Assembly (NCBI GenBank): GCA_038063855.1
Contig: JBBTUF010000018.1
Coordinates: 1-30,705 of the forward strand
Origin: JBBTUF01 sp038063855
Lineage (GTDB): Bacteria > Patescibacteriota > Minisyncoccia > Ryanbacterales > GWA2-47-10b
Direction: 5' to 3'
Length of the DNA: 30,705 nucleotides
The notes beneath the pieces were generated by a model. It did no database searches, was not told the DNA's origin, and saw nothing but the letters and a program-made list of their open reading frames with translations. The position numbers and the translations under genes were made by a program. Shown one piece after another: positions 28,567-30,705 of this stretch (position 1 is its first letter; each line of letters starts with the position of its first letter).

Positions 28567-30705
28567 TTAAAACCCGGTCGACTCAACTTTACTCGATCGC
28601 ATTGCTGCCTCTTTTCCAAATCGATAAAACAACGCTGGTGTTAAGAAAAGTGAAATGATAGTGGAAGAGATAAGCCCACCAAATATAACAACAGCGAGCG
28701 GATGGAGCATCTCTTTTCCTGATTCGCCTCCAGAGGTGAGAAGTGGCACGAGCGCCAACGCCGTCACCAAAGAAGTCATTAAAACAGGCACAACCCTATC
28801 AAGCGTCGCTTTTACAATCGTCTCAGAAGTGAACGGGAGCCCCTCTTTTTGGACGAGAGATAAACTTCGCCCGATAAGCATAATTCCATTTCTAGAAACA
28901 ATCCCCGCAAGCGAAATAAATCCAACCAAATGCGCAAGACTTACCGACCCGCCCGTGAGCCACACGCCAACCATGCCTCCAATAAAAACTGTCGGAATAT
29001 TAGTCATAACCAAAAAGGTTATCGGTATTGATCTAAATGCGTGATACAACACGCCAAAGATCATTACAACTCCAACAATGAATACAAAGGCTAATCTTTG
29101 AGAGCTTTCTTTTTGACTCTTATAATTTCCTTCAAACGAAAGAGTAACGCCGACGGGAAGTTTTTGTGATTCGATCACCGCCTTCGCTCCACCAACGGCT
29201 CCGACCACATCAGAGCCTTGGTAATTTGCCGAAACCACGAGAACCCTCTTGCCACCTTCATGATCCAAGCTATTACGACCTCCTTCGATTCGCACATCTC
29301 CTACACTCCCCAATGATTCCGCTCCTTTAAACGGAAGAGCTAAATCGCGAAGAGATTCCATAGACCCTTTCGATTCCGCATCAAAATATGACACGACATT
29401 GACAGACGCGGGACCAAGACGAACCTGCCCTAATTTATCACCCATGAGACCCATCTCTATATCGCTTGCAACCGGACCCGGAGATAGCCCGTATTCCGCC
29501 AAGCGATTTTGATCGACATAAATGCGAAATTCTGGAACGACGGTATTTTGCTGAATGCGAGCATTCGATATTCCTTTTTGCTTCTTTAATTCAGCAACAA
29601 CCTGCTTTGCGGCAATCTCCATGTTGGCAGGATCATCCCCAAACACTTTTACAACAATTGGTGCGCGCACGCCCGAAAGCAGCATTTCAACTCTATGTGT
29701 TATTGGCTGACCCAAACTAAAATCTGCATTTCCAAACCTATCCAATACTGCTTGAATATCGCTAAAAATTCTATCATATTCTTTCTCATACTCTGGTTTT
29801 ATAGCGATCTGCATCTCACTAGAATTAGCACTTCCTCCATGCGGATCCGCTGGAGCACGACCTGCTATGTGACTAACCTGACGAACGCCTTCTACTTTGA
29901 GCACAGCATTCTCAAGTCTTGTCATATATTCGTTTGTTGTGGAAAGCGCAGTTCCAGGAGGTAAAAATACCATGGTCACCATAGATCCTTCATTAAATGG
30001 CGGGATGCCTTCTTTGCCAGCAAAATAATACATTCCTACCGTAAGAAAGAGAGCACCAATCGTGACACTCCCAATTATTTTTACATTGGCAATGCACCAA
30101 TAAATCCAGGGTGTTATACGTTCTTTAATTTTTTGTACAACCCTCGTTTCTTTCTCGTGCCCAATTAATGACGAATCGTTAAGTAATAACGCAGATAGAA
30201 CCGGCGTTACCGTAAGCGATACCGCCATAGAAGCGACGAGAGAGACAAGATACGCAGAGCCGAGGGCAATAATAAGTCTCCCCTCTATACCCGGCATAAG
30301 GAATATCGGAAAAAATACAACCGCGACAAGAACAGTCGCATACACAATTGAATTTCTGACTTCTTGTGATGCCGCTAGCACAACGCTCTCTCGATTTTCT
30401 TTCTTGCCGCCTATCATCCATAAGCGTAACCGACGAAAAATGTTCTCCACATCAACGATTGCATCATCCACAAGTTCACCAACAGCAACTGCAATACCGC
30501 CCAATGTCATAACATTCACAGAAAGTCCAAAAGCATTAAACACTATCGCTGTCGCGAGGATAGACAAAGGTATTGCAGTAAGCGTAATTGCTGTCGTTCT
30601 TACATTCATTAAGAAAACAACGAGCACGATTATAACAAGCAGTGTTCCATCTCGAAGAGCACCTTCGACATTGGCAAGCCCCGCACGAATAAATTTTTCT
30701 TGACG
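28567..30705 (-). CDS. Heavy-metal RND efflux pump (CzcA/CusA type), N terminus outside window
   Basis: The gene enters from beyond the right edge and 712 codons are visible, about the last two thirds of a CzcA/CusA protein. The open frame continues to the last base of the window (encoding RQEKFIRAGLANVEGALRDG), so the GTG at 30627 is internal. Marks of the heavy-metal RND family are GELVDDAIVDVENIFRRL in TM4, paired transmembrane blocks, the porter-domain segment EYGLSPGPVASDIEMGLMGD, and SLAGIVSRNGIMLIGRSLS near the end. Such pumps normally work with an adaptor and an outer-membrane channel, which a cell without an outer membrane would lack; the substrate is likely a metal ion judging by its neighbours. 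Confidence 0.92.
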   Translation of the reverse strand, partial: RQEKFIRAGLANVEGALRDGTLLVIIVLVVFLMNVRTTAITLTAIPLSILATAIVFNAFGLSVNVMTLGGIAVAVGELVDDAIVDVENIFRRLRLWMIGGKKENRESVVLAASQEVRNSIVYATVLVAVVFFPIFLMPGIEGRLIIALGSAYLVSLVASMAVSLTVTPVLSALLLNDSSLIGHEKETRVVQKIKERITPWIYWCIANVKIIGSVTIGALFLTVGMYYFAGKEGIPPFNEGSMVTMVFLPPGTALSTTNEYMTRLENAVLKVEGVRQVSHIAGRAPADPHGGSANSSEMQIAIKPEYEKEYDRIFSDIQAVLDRFGNADFSLGQPITHRVEMLLSGVRAPIVVKVFGDDPANMEIAAKQVVAELKKQKGISNARIQQNTVVPEFRIYVDQNRLAEYGLSPGPVASDIEMGLMGDKLGQVRLGPASVNVVSYFDAESKGSMESLRDLALPFKGAESLGSVGDVRIEGGRNSLDHEGGKRVLVVSANYQGSDVVGAVGGAKAVIESQKLPVGVTLSFEGNYKSQKESSQRLAFVFIVGVVMIFGVLYHAFRSIPITFLVMTNIPTVFIGGMVGVWLTGGSVSLAHLVGFISLAGIVSRNGIMLIGRSLSLVQKEGLPFTSETIVKATLDRVVPVLMTSLVTALALVPLLTSGGESGKEMLHPLAVVIFGGLISSTIISLFLTPALFYRFGKEAAMRSSKVESTGF

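Noticed and set aside
1..30705. tRNA, rRNA, CRISPR array, insertion sequence or phage genes
   Set aside because: I looked for tRNA-like cloverleaves, spaced direct repeats, transposase or integrase motifs and found none I could support by eye.

Overview
The window reads as part of a bacterial draft genome (two 10-N scaffold gaps, 11959-11968 and 21395-21404) of roughly 40% GC. I infer a member of the Candidate Phyla Radiation / Patescibacteria, probably Parcubacteria-like. The reasons are short tightly packed genes, many single-TM exported proteins of families common in such genomes, almost no Shine-Dalgarno sequences, and several housekeeping-type promoters whose -10 box ends exactly 6 nt before an ATG (leaderless transcripts). 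TGA is used as a stop (ferredoxin, hypC), so this is not a lineage that reads TGA as glycine. The placement is inference.

Layout. (1) 157-1874, minus strand: a hicB-hicA toxin-antitoxin pair and a DEAD-box RNA helicase. (2) 1978-6827: [NiFe] hydrogenase maturation genes hypF (+), hypC-hypD-hypE (-) and a maturation endopeptidase (+); hypA and hypB are not here. (3) 6867-7374: a TrpR-like regulator bracketed by identical palindromes. (4) 7436-10978, minus strand: a compact hydrogenase operon reading ferredoxin, NirB/BphA4-type FAD reductase, small subunit, large subunit, followed by a frameshifted 62-residue membrane protein. (5) 11061-13138, plus strand: an anchored exported protein, a membrane protein broken by a gap, and an ECF sigma factor. 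(6) 13139-13684: a self-contained minus-strand gene of higher GC. (7) 13769-19209, plus strand: a small membrane protein that could be an anti-sigma factor, a MacA/YknX-type adaptor, ABC ATPase and FtsX-type permease flanked by two small anchored proteins, then an anchored cytochrome b5-like protein. (8) 19213-23410, minus strand: Pif1-like helicase, cold-shock protein, ABC-F ATPase and a SurA-N-like anchored protein. (9) 23460-30705, minus strand: a copper/heavy-metal region with a CsoR-family repressor, two cupredoxins, a CopA ATPase, an HMA-TauE/SafE fusion, a Met-rich exported protein, a small membrane protein and a CzcA/CusA-like RND pump that runs off the window.

How the parts work together. 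Blocks 2-4 form a nearly complete soluble [NiFe]-hydrogenase module. HypF/E/C/D make and load the Fe(CN)2CO group, the endopeptidase would trim the large subunit, and electrons could pass between the Ni-Fe site, the small subunit, a [3Fe-4S]-type ferredoxin and an NAD(P)H-dependent flavoprotein. No classical diaphorase subunit is visible. Block 9 is a metal-stress module in which CsoR sits on a textbook operator lying in the spacer of its own leaderless promoter.
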